A stretch of DNA of 64,000 nucleotides from Allolobophora icterica. Lineage: Eukaryota; Annelida; Clitellata; Crassiclitellata; Lumbricidae. The stretch covers positions 43,566,644-43,630,643 of the forward strand of contig OY744613.1 of assembly GCA_963556255.1 (NCBI GenBank), in the 5' to 3' direction. Positions 30,690 through 41,781 of this stretch are shown piece by piece; the first letter of the stretch is position 1; each line of letters starts with the position of its first letter. The notes under the pieces were generated by a model. That model was given only the letters and a program-made list of their open reading frames with translations, made no database searches and was not told the origin of the DNA. Position numbers and translations under genes: made by a program.

Positions 30690-32102
30690 ATGGAGAACGT
30701 AGAAAAACAACACAAATGTGAATTTTGTGGAAAAATATTTGCATCGAAATTCACTCTCGATAAACACATAAGAATCCACACTGGAGAAAAGCCATACAAA
30801 TGTGACTTATGTGAGAAAGCATTTACAACAAATGATAATTTAAAAATTCACTTACAAACGCACTCTGCTGAAAGGCTATACAATTGTGAGTTATGTGGAA
30901 AGGCATTTAAACAGAGTGGTCACCTCAAACGCCATATAATGGACCACACTGGCGGAAAGCCATGCAAGTGCAATGCATGTCACAAAGGCTTTGCAAGTAA
31001 GAATCATATGGAAAGCCATAGAAGAACCCACACTGGAGAAAAACCATACAAGTGCAAGTTATGCCAGAAAGCATTTACATCAAGGCATAGTCTCAACCAA
31101 CATGGAAGAAGACACACTGGGGAAAACCTATACAAGTGTAAATTTTGTCAGAAACTATTTGCATCGAAGCATCTGAAAGCACATGGAAGAACCCACACTG
31201 GGGAAAAACCATACATTTGTAAATTTTGTCAGAAAGCATTTGCATCGAAGCATCATCTGAAAGCACATGGAAGAACCCACACTGGGGAAAAACCATACAT
31301 TTGTAAATTTTGTCAGAAAGCATTTGCATCGAAGCATCATCTGAAAGCACATGGAAGAACCCACACTGGGGAAAAACCATACATTTGTAAATTTTGTCAG
31401 AAAGCATTTGCATCAAAGCATCATCTGAAAGCACATGGAAGAACCCACACCGGGGAAAAACCATACATTTGTAAATTTTGTCAGAAAGCATTTGCATCAA
31501 AGCATCATCTGAAAGCACATGGAAGAACCCACACTGGGGAAAAACCATACATTTGTAAATTTTGTCACAAAGCATTTGCATCGAAGCATCATCTGAAAGC
31601 ACATGGAAGAACCCACACTGGGGAAAAACCATACATTTGTAAATTTTGTCACAAAGCATTTGCTCAGAACGGTGTTCTTAATCGCCACTTAAGGATCCAC
31701 GCTTGTGAATATATATGCCAGAGTGAATTATGTCAGAGAGATGGAGGTACTTCACATATTATTAAGAGAGCCAGTATATATATTGGAGATTACGAGCATG
31801 ATGATGAAGATAATTTGTTGCAAACAGAAATTAGAGAACACCTTCCATGTAATCAGACTTTCAAGTCAAGCACATATGAAAAACTACATATTCAACACCA
31901 ATCAATATTTACTGCTGATATAAGTCCCTTAACAGTGAGACTTTATGGTTGTGGACTTTGTGACGAAATGTTTGAAATTGAAAAAGAATTCATGGGACAC
32001 TGTTGTATTCACTGTGATATTCCACAGAAAGACACATATGTTGACTTATTAGAAGGACATCTTATAAGTTGTCCTTGTGGAGAACATACATATCTTTCTT
32101 AA
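30690..32102 (+). CDS. C2H2 zinc-finger protein (ZNF6), 12 fingers with a homogenised block
   Basis: The start at 30690 (AGAATGGAG) lies 24 bases after the acceptor TTCTACAG (ends 30666). An in-frame ATG at 30561 belongs to LINE sequence. The product is 470 residues. Twelve fingers run from about residue 7 to 340; fingers 7-11 are copies of one 84-bp unit (CQKAFASKHHLKAHGRTH), and finger 6 is the same with one histidine deleted (ASKHLKAH). Identical -1/2/3/6 helix residues (S, H, H, A) predict a repetitive target. The C-terminal module CGLCDEMFEIEKEF, HCCIH, PQKDTYVDLLEGH is as in ZNF1/2. Confidence 0.9.
   Translation: MENVEKQHKCEFCGKIFASKFTLDKHIRIHTGEKPYKCDLCEKAFTTNDNLKIHLQTHSAERLYNCELCGKAFKQSGHLKRHIMDHTGGKPCKCNACHKGFASKNHMESHRRTHTGEKPYKCKLCQKAFTSRHSLNQHGRRHTGENLYKCKFCQKLFASKHLKAHGRTHTGEKPYICKFCQKAFASKHHLKAHGRTHTGEKPYICKFCQKAFASKHHLKAHGRTHTGEKPYICKFCQKAFASKHHLKAHGRTHTGEKPYICKFCQKAFASKHHLKAHGRTHTGEKPYICKFCHKAFASKHHLKAHGRTHTGEKPYICKFCHKAFAQNGVLNRHLRIHACEYICQSELCQRDGGTSHIIKRASIYIGDYEHDDEDNLLQTEIREHLPCNQTFKSSTYEKLHIQHQSIFTADISPLTVRLYGCGLCDEMFEIEKEFMGHCCIHCDIPQKDTYVDLLEGHLISCPCGEHTYLS
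31163..31650 (+). repeat. 84-bp coding tandem repeat (zinc fingers)
   Basis: Five units at 84-bp spacing, with only a few silent or single-residue changes (TCG/TCA for serine, CAG/CAC at the Q/H site), preceded by a related unit lacking one CAT codon. This is recent unequal exchange or conversion within ZNF6. Confidence 0.93.
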
Positions 32103-32977
32103 ACGTACATTGCTACTTAAGATCAGCAATTTTGACACCATATCTGTATCTGGCTACTTAATTATCTAGCAACTCGATAAAACCTTGCACCTGGCTATGT
32201 GACAGATTTAACTAAGTTGATATATTTGTTGAATATTTGAAGGACATCTCTCAAAATTGCTGTTTTGAAGAAGGAATATGACATTTTGTACTTTCTAAAT
32301 GTCAGGATATAATTTAGAATTAACAACGTTGGCACCATAACCTATTCACTGCACACTGTTATTTTTTATAATATTCCATGTTTCACTTCACAAAATATAG
32401 ACTGGTCTCTCGATGCCGCCGAAAGTGTTGTTGTAAGATGTTATTTGCTGTTTGTAGCACGTCGTATAGATCACCCTTTTAGTTTATTGCGACAGCATTT
32501 CACAAAAATTTCACAACTTTACTGTCACGCTATGCCACTAGTATAACATTTGGTGTTTTTTTCTTATGCATACTCGGCAGCACCACGAGGTGCTTTCTCA
32601 AGCAGTTTGCATTGCTTTAGCGAGCAGTCTTCAAGGTGGCTCTGCCAGAGTGTTCCAATTGCCCCAAATGACACGACATCCAAGATGTTCAAGAATTTTC
32701 GCAGATGTAAAAAAGTTGTCAAACAAAACTTGACGTAGAAATGTTAGTAGTATTTCAGATATCAGGTCAAGTACAACTGAGCCAAATTCAGACTGCTGAT
32801 TTCTTGATATCCTTGAGCCCCCACCTGCAATTGGTTCAAACTGTAGTAGGGCCTATTTAGTCTCCTGTAGGGGACAGACTCCATACATTCATACGAAATC
32901 TTACTACAGTAGTTAAGCTTGGATAAACTGCTTGGTGGGGTGTCTCCCTGGAGCGACTTCTCTACTTAGTTCAATAA
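32103..32977. other. 3' flank of ZNF6; no further gene seen
   Basis: 32103-32650 matches the flanks of ZNF1 (1790-2035 and 2650-3000). Short frames here are not conserved. Confidence 0.5.
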
Positions 32978-32981
32978 TTAA

Positions 32982-34001
32982 CCCTCAGGCTACCAAGGTT
33001 TTTTTGCGACATCGGCTACCAAGGGGGGTGGTTACCACCCCCCTCGGAATTTCGTGTTTGGTTTAAGATATCATATCATGTAATACAGCATTTGATTCAG
33101 CATTCATTTCTGAAAAGAATGGTATATTTAGTTGTAAAATATATGAATGCATCTCGAAATTATATAGTTTTTAACAAAGGCACCGGTCCATTTAACGATA
33201 TCTGATATTATCCCACACAATTTGTACTATTTGGATAAAAAGATATAAATGATGTGGGTTTTGAAAATGAACCATGTATCCAAGAATATTCTAAATATAA
33301 TAAATATAATGAGGCTTAATTTTCAACAATACAAACTATTCCAAAGTCTGTTTTAGTTACAGGCAAAACCTAAAGGTGTGCAGCTATATCAACATGAAAC
33401 AAGAAATTATGTAATTTTTCCCGGCAGTCAAAAACGTCAGTGGTCCTTGCAGTTATTGCAAGTTACTTTCATTGTTTTGTGCGAATGCTTCCTGCAAACC
33501 GGCTTCTTGAACACTTCACAGCACTGCTTTACTCTGTTAGTATTCTGCTTCAACTGTTTATAGCCCTTCCCCATACCCAACCATATCGATTTACGTTGTG
33601 ATGTTGCATCAGTGATTTTCACACTGAAAAAGCGTGTTATTATTCATTATGATCACTTCCGGTTATCAAAAGACAAACAACTAAGCAAGTAAATATAGCC
33701 CTAAATTCCCTCTAAAGAATGGCATAGTTGTTTCTCTTCCAGAAACTATAATGAATACCTTAATAGTCGACAACAGCTAACAGCTGACGAGAGAAATTCC
33801 TGATTTCATAAGTGGTACCTAGGCTATATCGGGTATAACTTTTTTATGGTGTGGGATATCATCACGACTTTTACCTCAAAATTTGCGCAAATGGACCCCC
33901 TACAGCTACCTAAAATGTCAAAATTATATTCCATGTGCTAAAAAAAAAATTTCCAGAAAAACGTAGGGGGGTGGTAACCACCCCCCTTGGTAGCCCGAGG
34001 G
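32982..34001 (-). mobile_element. piggyBac element with transposase relic
   Basis: CCCTCAGGCTACCAAGG at the left and CCTTGGTAGCCCGAGGG at the right are inverted and each abuts TTAA (32978-32981, 34002-34005), the diagnostic piggyBac target. Near 33430-33560 the minus strand encodes VKQCCEVFKKPVCRKHS followed by CNNC, like the C-terminal cysteine-rich domain of piggyBac transposases. The 1.02-kb length means the catalytic region is deleted. Confidence 0.9.
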
Positions 34002-34005
34002 TTAA

Positions 34006-34140
34006 CCTTCAGGATACCAATGTTTCTTTTTGCAAATCAGCTACCAAGGGTTGGGTGGTTACCACACCCCGCCACCCCCCGATTTTGTGTTTGTTTCAAA
34101 TATCATGTCATGTAATACAGTAATACAGCAATTGATTCAT
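34006..34140. mobile_element. Second, truncated piggyBac end, adjoining the first
   Basis: Directly after the TTAA at 34002-34005, CCTTCAGGATACCAA and GGTGGTTACCAC repeat the left end of the previous element. ATATCATGTCATGTAATACAG matches 33070-33090. It is an older, truncated copy sharing the TTAA. Confidence 0.75.
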
Positions 34141-34980
34141 TTTATGAGATGGCTTAAATGTGTGGTGTATACAGGATGAAAAGGAGTGGACCCATGACGG
34201 AGCCTTGAGGGATACCACAGGAGAGAGGGAGGGGTTGCGAGCAGCAGCTGGATGCTTTAGCAGAGAAGGATCGGGAAGACAGGTAGGACTTGAACCAGCT
34301 GTGTAGAGCAGTGCCAGAGAAACCAAAACAAGATAGTCGTTGAAGAAGGAGGCTGTGATCGATGGTGTAGAATGCGGCGGAGATGTCGAGAAGACAGAGG
34401 CACGAGACTTTGATGGCTGACGGCAGAGACCAATTTGTTATAAAGAGACGCAGGTAGCCTATACAATTTATGTGGAGTGGTGATATAATGAAGCCAGATT
34501 GGTGGGGGTTTCTTTCCCTCTGTGTTACATTGTATGTAAAGCGCTGTGCGTTTGCTAGCGTTCAGTATAGTATAGGCTAAGCTTATACTTACTTGCTTGC
34601 TTACTTACATACTTACTTACTTAAGGATTGAATTATAATAAAAGGAAGTCTTTTAGCCGAGCAAGGACAATTCCTTCAGTTAACTTAGATAGAAATGAAA
34701 GTTTGGAGATGGATAGGTTTTCCTTGTCAAGTTTTGCACGTTTGAGAAGAAGGTGACAACAGAATACCTAAAGACTATAGAAAAATTGCCGGTAGAGAGT
34801 GATAGATTGATAATTTTTGTGGTTACAGGAACGAGGACAGAGGCACAGTCTTTTAGAAGAGAAGTGGGGTAGGATCAATTGAGTTCGCATTGCTTGTTGG
34901 GAAGTAGGCTACGCACTAGATTGTATCTAGATGAATAGAAATAACCAAATGTCACCTATGGGCTTCCGTAGGGAAGACAG
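34141..34980 (-). pseudogene. LINE reverse-transcriptase fragment (CR1/L2-like)
   Basis: The minus strand reads SKLTEGIVLARLKDFL (about 34680), then DISAAFYTIDHSLLL, LSCFGFSGTALHSWFKSYL and CGIPQGSVMGPLLFILYT in order: RT palm and finger motifs including the first catalytic aspartate region. Simple ACTT repeats (34575-34620) interrupt it. Truncated at both ends. Confidence 0.85.
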
Positions 34981-35939
34981 TTAAGGAGGAGTAAATTTTT
35001 GGTCTGAATCATGGTGAAAGAATGGTCTGAATCGTAGGCTAGGCCTAATCGTAGGCCCCTAATCTCGAGATTTCTACAACGCTCAAAAAAGCAAAGTCGC
35101 GGAAACCAGCTTATTCACAGGCGCAAAGATTGTTTTAAAGATAGTTTTCTGGTTCAATGTAAGCCCTACTCAAAAGGCAACTTTGCGTCCTTTAGGGCGT
35201 ACGCTCACAGCGTTAACGCAAATAATTCCATTTCTGTTAGGCCCAAATAAATCAAAGTGTATAGAAGGACCTTCTATAATTATAGGGCCTACGCTTTGAA
35301 TATAAATGTAAATTAGGCCTATAGTTGATTAGCCTATTCCGAAATTATTCACACACAAAAATCATATTAAAAAATGGTATGACCACAAATTTTTATATTC
35401 TCTTATATTTGACATGACAGCTAACCTAGGGCCTATAAGAAAAGAAAACCCATGACACTTGGAAATTTTTGCGTGGATACAAAATTACGTTGAGCAGGCC
35501 TACATGTAAATTCATTGACGCAGTTAAATTCCAGCGGTAAATTCCGCAACTATTTCGGTTTAAATCAGGTCGCAATGAAAGTTGTAACGAAATAACAGTC
35601 GGAGTACAATTAACCAGTTGTAGGCCTACTAGGTGTGTCCAATTATAGACATGCCTGACTACGTGAGAAGTTGGTAGGCCTAGCAAGTCGGTGTAAGTCA
35701 GTCGAAAAGTAAAATTGACCTAGTCAGTGAAACCTCACAGTTTGCTATCTATCCACAGGTCTTTCACTGAAAACTGAAACCGTGCTCTTCCACAAAATAA
35801 GCTTATCTTTCGTCGTCTTCCCATTACTTCTGTCGTCGCATCAGTTCCAAACACAGTTCACCGCAGCCGCACCACTGTCTGCCTGTCTGACCCTTTGGAT
35901 CTTGACTTGGAACCGATTGGACCTTACCTGCCAATATAT
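34981..35939. other. No gene seen
   Basis: Several AGGCCTA words and short frames without conserved features. Possibly more old repeat. Confidence 0.4.
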
Positions 35940-36937
35940 CAGTGTGATTCTCCTTACAGGTTTATTTTAGTTATAGTTACAGTTATAGTTAATGGTTTTT
36001 TATTTTAGTTATAGTTACAGTTATAGTTAGTACTATTTTTTAGTTATAGTTATAGTTACTGGACTTTTATTTTAGTTAATTTTAGTTAGTACATAATTAC
36101 AAGTGACCCCCAATGGCACTCCTCCTGGTCTATATAGGCCCTATGGGGTCATCGATTAGGCCTAATTATGTCAGCAAATTTTAGCCAGTTTTTGATCTCC
36201 CCTTGTCATCAACTGTCAAACATTCAAGGACCTCCTAACAAAATTATGTCAAAGAAAATTACCCCACTCTGAGAATATTTCTATGACTCTAACGTGAAAA
36301 AAGCTGAAATTGCCAAAAAACAAAACGTTGTTATTCAGATTTTAATGCGATACTTAATGGCTACAGTAGGCTACTTGTGTAATCACTGTCTGTCACAGAT
36401 ATTTAGTGGATTTTCCCCATTAAAAAATACAACCTCGCTTTCGTTTAAATGTGTATTCAATTTGATTTTTAATATGAACATTTCTAATTTGACATGAGAA
36501 CTTTTTTATAATATTCTTTTTAACATAGAAAATTAAAATCAAAACAAGTTTCTCACTCTAAAATTAACAATCGAAAGAAAAAATTATCTTTCCATCAAAA
36601 AGAAACTCGAAATATTAGATTTTCGAACAGAAACCAGAATATTCGAAAGGAGATTATGCAGCACATTTTCTGATTTTTATCTCGGAACAATAAACAGGAT
36701 AGTTTAAAAAGAATAAAATATCGAGTTTGATTAAATTCGCCATGTTTATCGATATTGCACTTTTTTTTATTTCATTAACGAAAATAGCGATGAATTTTCG
36801 TTAGTGTTATTTTCGTTATAGTTATAGTTATAGTTAATGATATTTTTTAGTTACAGTTATAGTTATCGTTAACGAAATCATTTTTGGTTCGTTAACGAAC
36901 ATTTTCGTTATCGTTAACGTTAACGAGAATCACACTG
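35940..36937. mobile_element. hAT-like TIR element with TTAGTTATAGTTACAG repeats
   Basis: CAGTGTGATTCTC at the left is mirrored by GAGAATCACACTG at the right. Flanks GCCAATAT(AT) and GCCAATAG suggest an imperfect target duplication. Both ends carry tandem TTATAGTTACAG-type repeats and CGTTAACG palindromes. No transposase seen. Confidence 0.7.
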
Positions 36938-37251
36938 GCCAATAGGCTATAATTATTTTGATTTGGCTGAGTGATTGTGAACAAGTTGGTTCCCGCCACT
37001 TACAGCTTGATTGGACTCTGAATAAATCTCGAGATTACGATATTTAAGTTTTTAGTCCTCGCCATGTTCAGTAACCAATGTGGGCGTCGCTGCAAGTAGT
37101 CGCACGACTTTCAATAACGACATCCAGTTCTATTCATATAACCATGCCAAAACCCACCAACTAGAACAAGCAGAAGAAACAAAGGAACTTACAAACAGAC
37201 CTACACAACGTACGAGTGCTATATACTATAGGCTACTGATAGAAAGAAAAT

Positions 37252-37977
37252 ATGGAACAGCCGGAGCTAATAAAGAATGAGACAATGCAACAAATATTTG
37301 GTATCACAAAAGAGATTGAAGCAAATGAGAATGTACTGAGATTTCTACAAAGTGAAAGTGAAAAACTTCCAAAACCAGAAGCAGAATTAGACACATTCAG
37401 ACACCGGAAAAATGAAGCAAAACAATGTAACACAAGTTTGGAAAGGGAACTAAAAGCGTGCAAAAGACAACTGGAAATTGTAGAAAAAGAAAGAGATGAA
37501 CTATATTGATAAAGAAAAGTAGGTTTGACCAACAAGACATTCTCATGGAAGAAGCAGAAAAATGGATTACATCGCTGTCACAGGATTTTAAGGTACAATA
37601 TAATGCTGCTAAAACAGAAATCAACAAACTGGAAACCTCAAAAGCTGAACTAGTTCAGCAGCTGGAAGCAGGTCACAGAAAACTTAAAGTTGCATTAACA
37701 GAAATAGATGAACTGAAGATCTCACATGAAGAAATGTCTTGCCAGTTGAAAGTGCATAAAAGAAAACTGAAAGTTACGGAAAGCGAAAGGTATGAACTAA
37801 AAGCAGCAATAATTCAGGCAAAAAAGAGAAACGTGGAACTAGAGAACCTAAAAAGTGAAGCAGAACAGCATGTGACAAATCTGTCTGAGCAGCTGGAAGC
37901 AAGTGAAATGAATATCAAGATGTCTGCAGTTGAGAAGTATTTGCTGGAAGAGAACATAAGCCTACTAAAGCAACAAG
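37252..37977 (+). CDS. Coiled-coil exon(s) of a spliced gene, frameshifted
   Basis: Two overlapping open frames (37252-37509 and, shifted, from about 37506 to 37977) encode one continuous charged coiled coil (for example LEIVEKERDELY, then KKSRFDQQDILMEEAEKW). The shift near 37505 could be a real frameshift, a tiny intron or an assembly error. The likely donor is CAACAAG/GTTGGG at 37977 (phase 1), weak but in phase with the exon at 41446. The start ATG at 37252 has no visible better upstream choice. Probable oligomerisation region of the NHL-type protein encoded downstream. Confidence 0.6.
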
Positions 37978-38689
37978 GTTGGGTACTGTTCATTTAACTT
38001 AGGCCTAAGTGTTAAACTGGCCAAAAAAATCTTTAGAAGCCTAAATTGTATAATACTTTTATGAGCCAATCCAGACATGTAAAATAGTTGTGAGTCATCT
38101 GGCTTGCTTTGGCCAGTTCTGGGTAGTTAATTTTATAGCGCCATAATCGAACTAGATGACGTGCACATAGGTTGCTTTAAGAGTAATACAAAGTAACTAA
38201 TTTTTGGCATTGTTTAATTATTACCTCACAAAAGTGATGATCAGTTTCCACTATCACACTGTTTAAAAGACTGGCTTCCTTTGGCCAGTTCTGTGTAGTT
38301 AATTTTCAAAAGTACCTGACTGACTCTTTGTCTTTAACGGACTCACAAGTGCTGTGTCTTACATTTGGTAAAAGTAACTAGTTATAAAAAAGTCACCACC
38401 ATATAGTAACTAGATACAATAACATGGTAACGCACAACATTGGATTTGGCCAAGGATAATAATAACCAATAATAACCGAATGTATTTACAGGATAACCTA
38501 AATGTGCTACTGGTATATAAAGTTGGCTCTGCATTACATTACAGTTCAATGAGCTTTACATATAGAGCTCTGCTTCATATCTTAAGAGCAATCTTATCAA
38601 ATATGCTATGTAAGCAGCCTAAAATTATCAATTCAGTTACAATTACACAGTATTGTTGATTGTAAAAAAAATTGTTTAAATCTTTATAG

Positions 38690-38743
38690 TGTCACTTATG
38701 GAGGCTGCATATGAAACAAAAGGAGTTGAAGGCTGAAACTACG
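38690..38743 (+). other. Possible small cassette exon
   Basis: A 54-bp segment between TTTATAG and GTAAGC is open in one frame (KQKELKAETT). Its phase does not match the phase-1 junction of the flanking exons, so it may be alternative or spurious. Confidence 0.2.
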
Positions 38744-38832
38744 GTAAGCACATAGTCCTCTCTGTGGGCATGCTAATTTATTCTATACATGTTATTCTTG
38801 TTTTTCTCAATTTTTCATTGAATTGAACTATA

Positions 38833-38834
<2 letters not shown>

Positions 38835-38881
<47 letters not shown>

Positions 38882-38900
38882 TTATTATTTTTATTTATTT
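38835..38900. repeat. (TA)n and (ATTT)n microsatellite
   Basis: Simple repeat; the open frame through it is an artefact. Confidence 0.95.
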
Positions 38901-39401
38901 ATTTACTTTTTAGTTTCCTCTTATGTACTTATTTCGTGTTCTCTATTGTTTGTCCTCGTACAGGTCCAACGAATAATAAATTGTTCTATAAATCTGTGGA
39001 ATATTGTAGGTAGATAACCTTCCACTTGAACTGCTGGACATGATTCTTCAAAGGTCCTACTTGCTCTATGTAAGGGGCAGAAATTGTTCAGTTCAGTCAA
39101 GAAACCAAGATATCATCAGAAAAATGGCATGTGTCGATTTCTGTTGGTTTCAAAGGGCTACAAAACCAAGATTCAAGAGAACCATTTGGCGCCACCTAAA
39201 AGGCAAGAATTCATGAGATAAACTGTACTTAAAATATATGTGAAGAGCTCATTTTCCTTGCACTAGTCTTGCATCAATTACCTACTACATGTTAAGATCA
39301 TTGGCAGTGTTGAGGCCATGTGGTTGCTGTAGAAAACCATCAGGACAATTCATATCAGTAGTTGTTCAATCAGGAGATAGTTGTTCAATCATTGCTAAGA
39401 T

Positions 39402-39669
39402 CAGTGCTTTTTTTCTAGAAAAAAAGGTTCCGGAACGGAACAATAGGTGCCGGAACGGAACAATTATGGGCGAGCTAAAATCCCGAGAAAAACGGGATTG
39501 GGGGTTGGTAAGGGTTTCAATAAACACTGAAAACAGTTCAAAACACTGAAAATTAAATTAAAATAACTAAATTATTGCTTTTATTATTAAAATAAATAAA
39601 TTACTTTTATTAGCTGAAAAAAGGTGCCGGAACGCCGTACCGGCACGTTCCGGCTGAAAAAAAGCACTG
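39402..39669. mobile_element. hAT-type MITE with CCGGAACGG repeats
   Basis: The ends are CAGTGCTTTTTTTC and, inverted, GAAAAAAAGCACTG. The perfect 8-bp duplication GCTAAGAT lies at 39394-39401 and 39670-39677. The inner palindromic words GGTTCCGGAACGG and GCCGGAACG match those of the MITE at 12568, so the two belong to related families. Confidence 0.92.
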
Positions 39670-39679
39670 GCTAAGATAG

Positions 39680-40240
39680 TAGGGCCTATAGCACATAAAG
39701 CTTTTTGTTTGTTTGTGCTGTCGGCTCTAGGAGCCCTAGCGATCGCCATGAAACACCGTCTCCATTGCCGTCTTGCTACTTCCCCAGTACTAGTAGCCCT
39801 TGAGTCGCGTGTCGGCCTGGGAGTCCCATCAGCGCTCCGGCCTGGGAGTCCAACCATCAGCGACGATCGGCGCGGTTTGAAGTGTCGCATGACGATTTTC
39901 TTGGCATGTTAACAGGGGTGGTTTGCCATTGCCTTCCCCTGGTTTTGCCTGCCGTGCCCGTTCGTCCCCCCTCCATAAAGCTTACATAGACGCAACGAGG
40001 CCTCCATATCCAATTTGAGATATAACAGTAATGAGGAGTTTCTGCCTGAATAGGCTGTGCTAGAAAGAAAGTTACCCAATTACATTGCTCCTTCAGTAAA
40101 TACGTTTGACGGTATTAAAAAACATCAACATCATTGCTTTATTATTTCCATGTGAATATGTCACGGTTGCTGTCATCTTGTGAATTATTATCTTTCCAAT
40201 GATTTTTCTTACTTCAATTTTAGTGAAATATTGCTCTGCT
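39680..40240. other. GC-rich repeat and unassigned sequence
   Basis: 39700-39975 is GC-rich with a doubled GGCCTGGGAGTCC and ends TGGTTTGCCATTGCCTTCCCC, like a dispersed repeat of unknown type. The remainder shows nothing. Confidence 0.35.
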
Positions 40241-40250
40241 TCATATTTCA

Positions 40251-40745
40251 GTGTTTTATATTGACATTGGGGAAAGAAACACCATCTGCAGAAGCAACCG
40301 ATCATATCTTGAGCAAGTTCTTAGATCTGCGGATCTATCTGAGTATCTATCAAGGCGTCTAAAGTCGGTTGAATGTCCAACTGATGTCCAAGCAAGGCAA
40401 CGCAAATTACGGAATTCCTGCAAGCTTCAAAACACAAACTCCAAACCCCGAAACATGGAGTCAAAAGTTGATTCATGGATCGACGATGATGATGATGTTG
40501 AATCCGAGTATTCACCATCTGAAGACTCGATGTTCAGGCTTCCAAACAAGAATATGCACTTTGATTTTCTACACGACATCAGATTTTTTGATGAAACAAG
40601 ATACTCGTCTATGATTAATTGCTTTCGTCAATCAAATCTGATGAATAGTGCAAGACTGGTAGTAAATGGCGGAGGTTTGAAGCCATCCTATTTCTTTGTG
40701 ATCAGTAATTCCTTTTTATCATCATCATCATCATCATCATCGTCG

Positions 40746-40783
<38 letters not shown>

Positions 40784-40889
40784 TGTGACATGTCATTCCC
40801 TGGAACATTGTCGTTTCTACAATGTTGCTAACAATCTACTCTGGGCATTTCTATTTTGCCTGTACTCTGAAGCTGTTGTGCACTGTTAA
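40251..40889 (+). other. Unassigned open frame with (ATC)n serine run
   Basis: A 212-codon frame follows an acceptor-like ATATTTCAG (ends about 40249). It has a basic start (RRLKSVECPTDVQARQRKLR), an acidic patch (DDDDDVESEYSPSED) and a polyserine run from a (TCA)n microsatellite. It lies within an intron of the coiled-coil/NHL gene and could be an alternative exon, an old mobile frame or chance. No family recognised. Confidence 0.3.
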
Positions 40890-41445
40890 AAAAATTGTCT
40901 GGAATCAGCAGACAATTTTAACCGTAGCCAGAATATCCATAGAAAAAAACTGATGTGGTTTACAGGTAGCTGGTGAGACTCCAAGCAGTGCTACTGTGCA
41001 TTGTTACATAATTCCCTGGGATTGGACTCTTGTGTGATTGTGCATTGACTGCATCCAGTGTATGGTATTCCTTGCTACATTTATCCCACATGTCAAAGCT
41101 GCTTCTAAGAGTTCAATCTACTTAGCGCTCACTTAATTGATGGCATCTATTAAGTGCCTTTCAAGGAAAAGTCCTCAGTTCTTGTGCCAAAGATAATAGC
41201 CACGTGGGTTTGCAATTTGGTGCAAATTTCATGTGTGTTCTTGGTGTTGGGTAACCCTGCCCCTGACAGCAATAAGATGTCACTAAATGCTGGAAACTAA
41301 ACCTATCGATGCTGGATGTTCGTATGAATGGAGTACAGACATGACAGTAGCAATCGAACACCTTTATTTTCTTAGATTGCATGGGTTAACAATCAATTGC
41401 AAATTCGTATGTTGCACCTATACCACTTTATTTGTGTAGTTGCAG

Positions 41446-41781
41446 TTAAAGTAGAAGTTCTGAAACCTGGTGATAATTGGTTCTCTACAAGACTAGTGAG
41501 AGCACTGAATAACCTTCAAGACAAAACCAGCCATAGACCACTTGAAACTCACATACTGATCAGTCGACTGAAGAACAATGGCATTGAAATCCTCAACTCT
41601 TTTGATCAACTCAGACACACAGATGTTTGGATCTGGTGCAAGTCGCAAACAGGCCTCGACTTTCTCCAGGACCTTTACAAGACACACAGGCTCACCCGTG
41701 TACTAGCAAATCTTTCAGATATGCAGTCAATCAAGGCCATCAAACTATACATAGACATGGATCAGTTCAAGAAAGAAATTG
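41446..41781 (+). CDS. Middle exon of the coiled-coil/NHL gene, unrecognised domain
   Basis: A 336-bp exon lies between the acceptor TAGTTGCAG and the donor GTAAGT (41782). It is phase 1 on both sides, matching the coiled-coil exon before and the propeller exon after. It encodes ~111 residues, predicted largely helical, with WFSTRLVRALNNL, ILISRLKNNGIEILNSFD, DVWIWCKSQTGLDFLQDLY and IKLYIDMDQFKKEI. The pattern of amphipathic helices is death-fold-like in size, but no family motif could be assigned, so the function is left open. Confidence 0.65.

Noticed and set aside
34108..34466. Serine-rich minus-strand frames at 34108 and 34257 as a novel gene
   Set aside because: They are shifted frames of LINE reverse transcriptase; the RT motifs DISAAF and PQGS are in the neighbouring frame.
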